A DNA stretch of 64,000 bases from positions 3,906,001-3,970,000 of the forward strand of contig NZ_CP149822.1 of NCBI RefSeq assembly GCF_038396755.1. Reading direction: 5' to 3'. Source of the stretch: Chitinophaga pollutisoli. Its GTDB lineage: Bacteria > Bacteroidota > Bacteroidia > Chitinophagales > Chitinophagaceae. Below the pieces are notes generated by a model, which saw only the letters and a list, made by a program, of their open reading frames with translations, was not told where the DNA came from and did not search any database. Positions 63,858 through 64,000 of the stretch are shown here, one piece after another (position 1 is the stretch's first letter; every line of letters begins with the position of its first letter). The position numbers were made by a program, and so were the translations under genes.

Positions 63858-64000
63858 AACGTTTGCTAAATCGATTCAGTAAATCGGGTGAACGCACAAT
63901 ATAGGCATCGCAGTTTGGAAATGAATCCCGAAACTGGATCAACGGTAAAGCGACGGGCGGAAAAAAAGCGAAGATTGTACCGACCGGGTTCAAATTAGTA

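Overview
The window reads as a chromosomal segment of a GC-rich member of the Bacteroidota, most likely Chitinophagaceae (Chitinophaga-like). The evidence is two sigma/FecR/SusC/SusD uptake modules, a type IX secretion C-terminal domain, many glycoside hydrolases with lipoprotein, Sec or Tat signals, TAnnTTTG-type promoters and weak Shine-Dalgarno use with several TTG starts. No rRNA, tRNA, CRISPR array, insertion sequence or prophage was seen.

Layout. 1-4.4 kb (minus): a metallophosphoesterase that runs off the left edge and continues into a kinase-like middle region and an outer-membrane barrel, preceded by an overlapping SdiA-regulated-type lipoprotein. 4.5-9.6 kb (plus): a tight four-gene set of HD domain plus Pycsar-type membrane effector fusion, polyphosphate kinase, a DUF4442 hotdog protein and a beta-CASP nuclease. 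9.6-13.6 kb (minus): a large propeller-type sensor kinase and an SMP-30-like propeller protein. 13.7-15 kb: a type I phosphodiesterase and a long inverted repeat. 15-24 kb (minus): copper ATPase, hybrid kinase, ankyrin protein, AraC regulator, large adhesin-like T9SS cargo and a lone receiver. 24-29 kb (plus): sulfatase, 2-hydroxyacid dehydrogenase, Tat-exported putative glycosidase. 29.2-38.2 kb: lipoprotein, sigma factor, frameshifted FecR, SusC, SusD and a PqaA-type hydrolase. 38.3-40.5 kb (minus): PhyH dioxygenase, VOC protein, AraC regulator. 40.6-42.9 kb: GH78 rhamnosidase. 43-43.6 kb: an AT-rich gap with a broken XRE antitoxin. 43.6-50.6 kb: an intact sigma/FecR/SusC/SusD set. 50.7-55.1 kb: CBM9-like protein, GHL10-like hydrolase, membrane protein, Tat-exported Gfo/Idh oxidoreductase. 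55.2-60.3 kb: a synthase-hydrolase locus in which a family 2 glycosyltransferase is joined to GH26-like and degenerate GH-like domains, next to a separate clan A glycosidase. 60.3-63.9 kb: KTSC, NTF2-like, GNAT and GH92 genes.

How the parts fit. The two SusC/SusD modules import glycans under ECF sigma control, and the scattered secreted hydrolases (GH78, GH92, sulfatase, GHL10-like) could supply the sugars. The 55-60 kb locus points the other way: it looks built to make and trim or export a polysaccharide. The ppk cluster looks like a stress or nucleotide-signalling unit.

A recurring feature is single-base frame breaks at short homopolymers (about 8.18, 30.94, 55.44 and 57.75 kb, each one base short; two more inside the XRE remnant, each one base long). 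Either the assembly has homopolymer errors or several genes have recently decayed; the sequence alone cannot decide.
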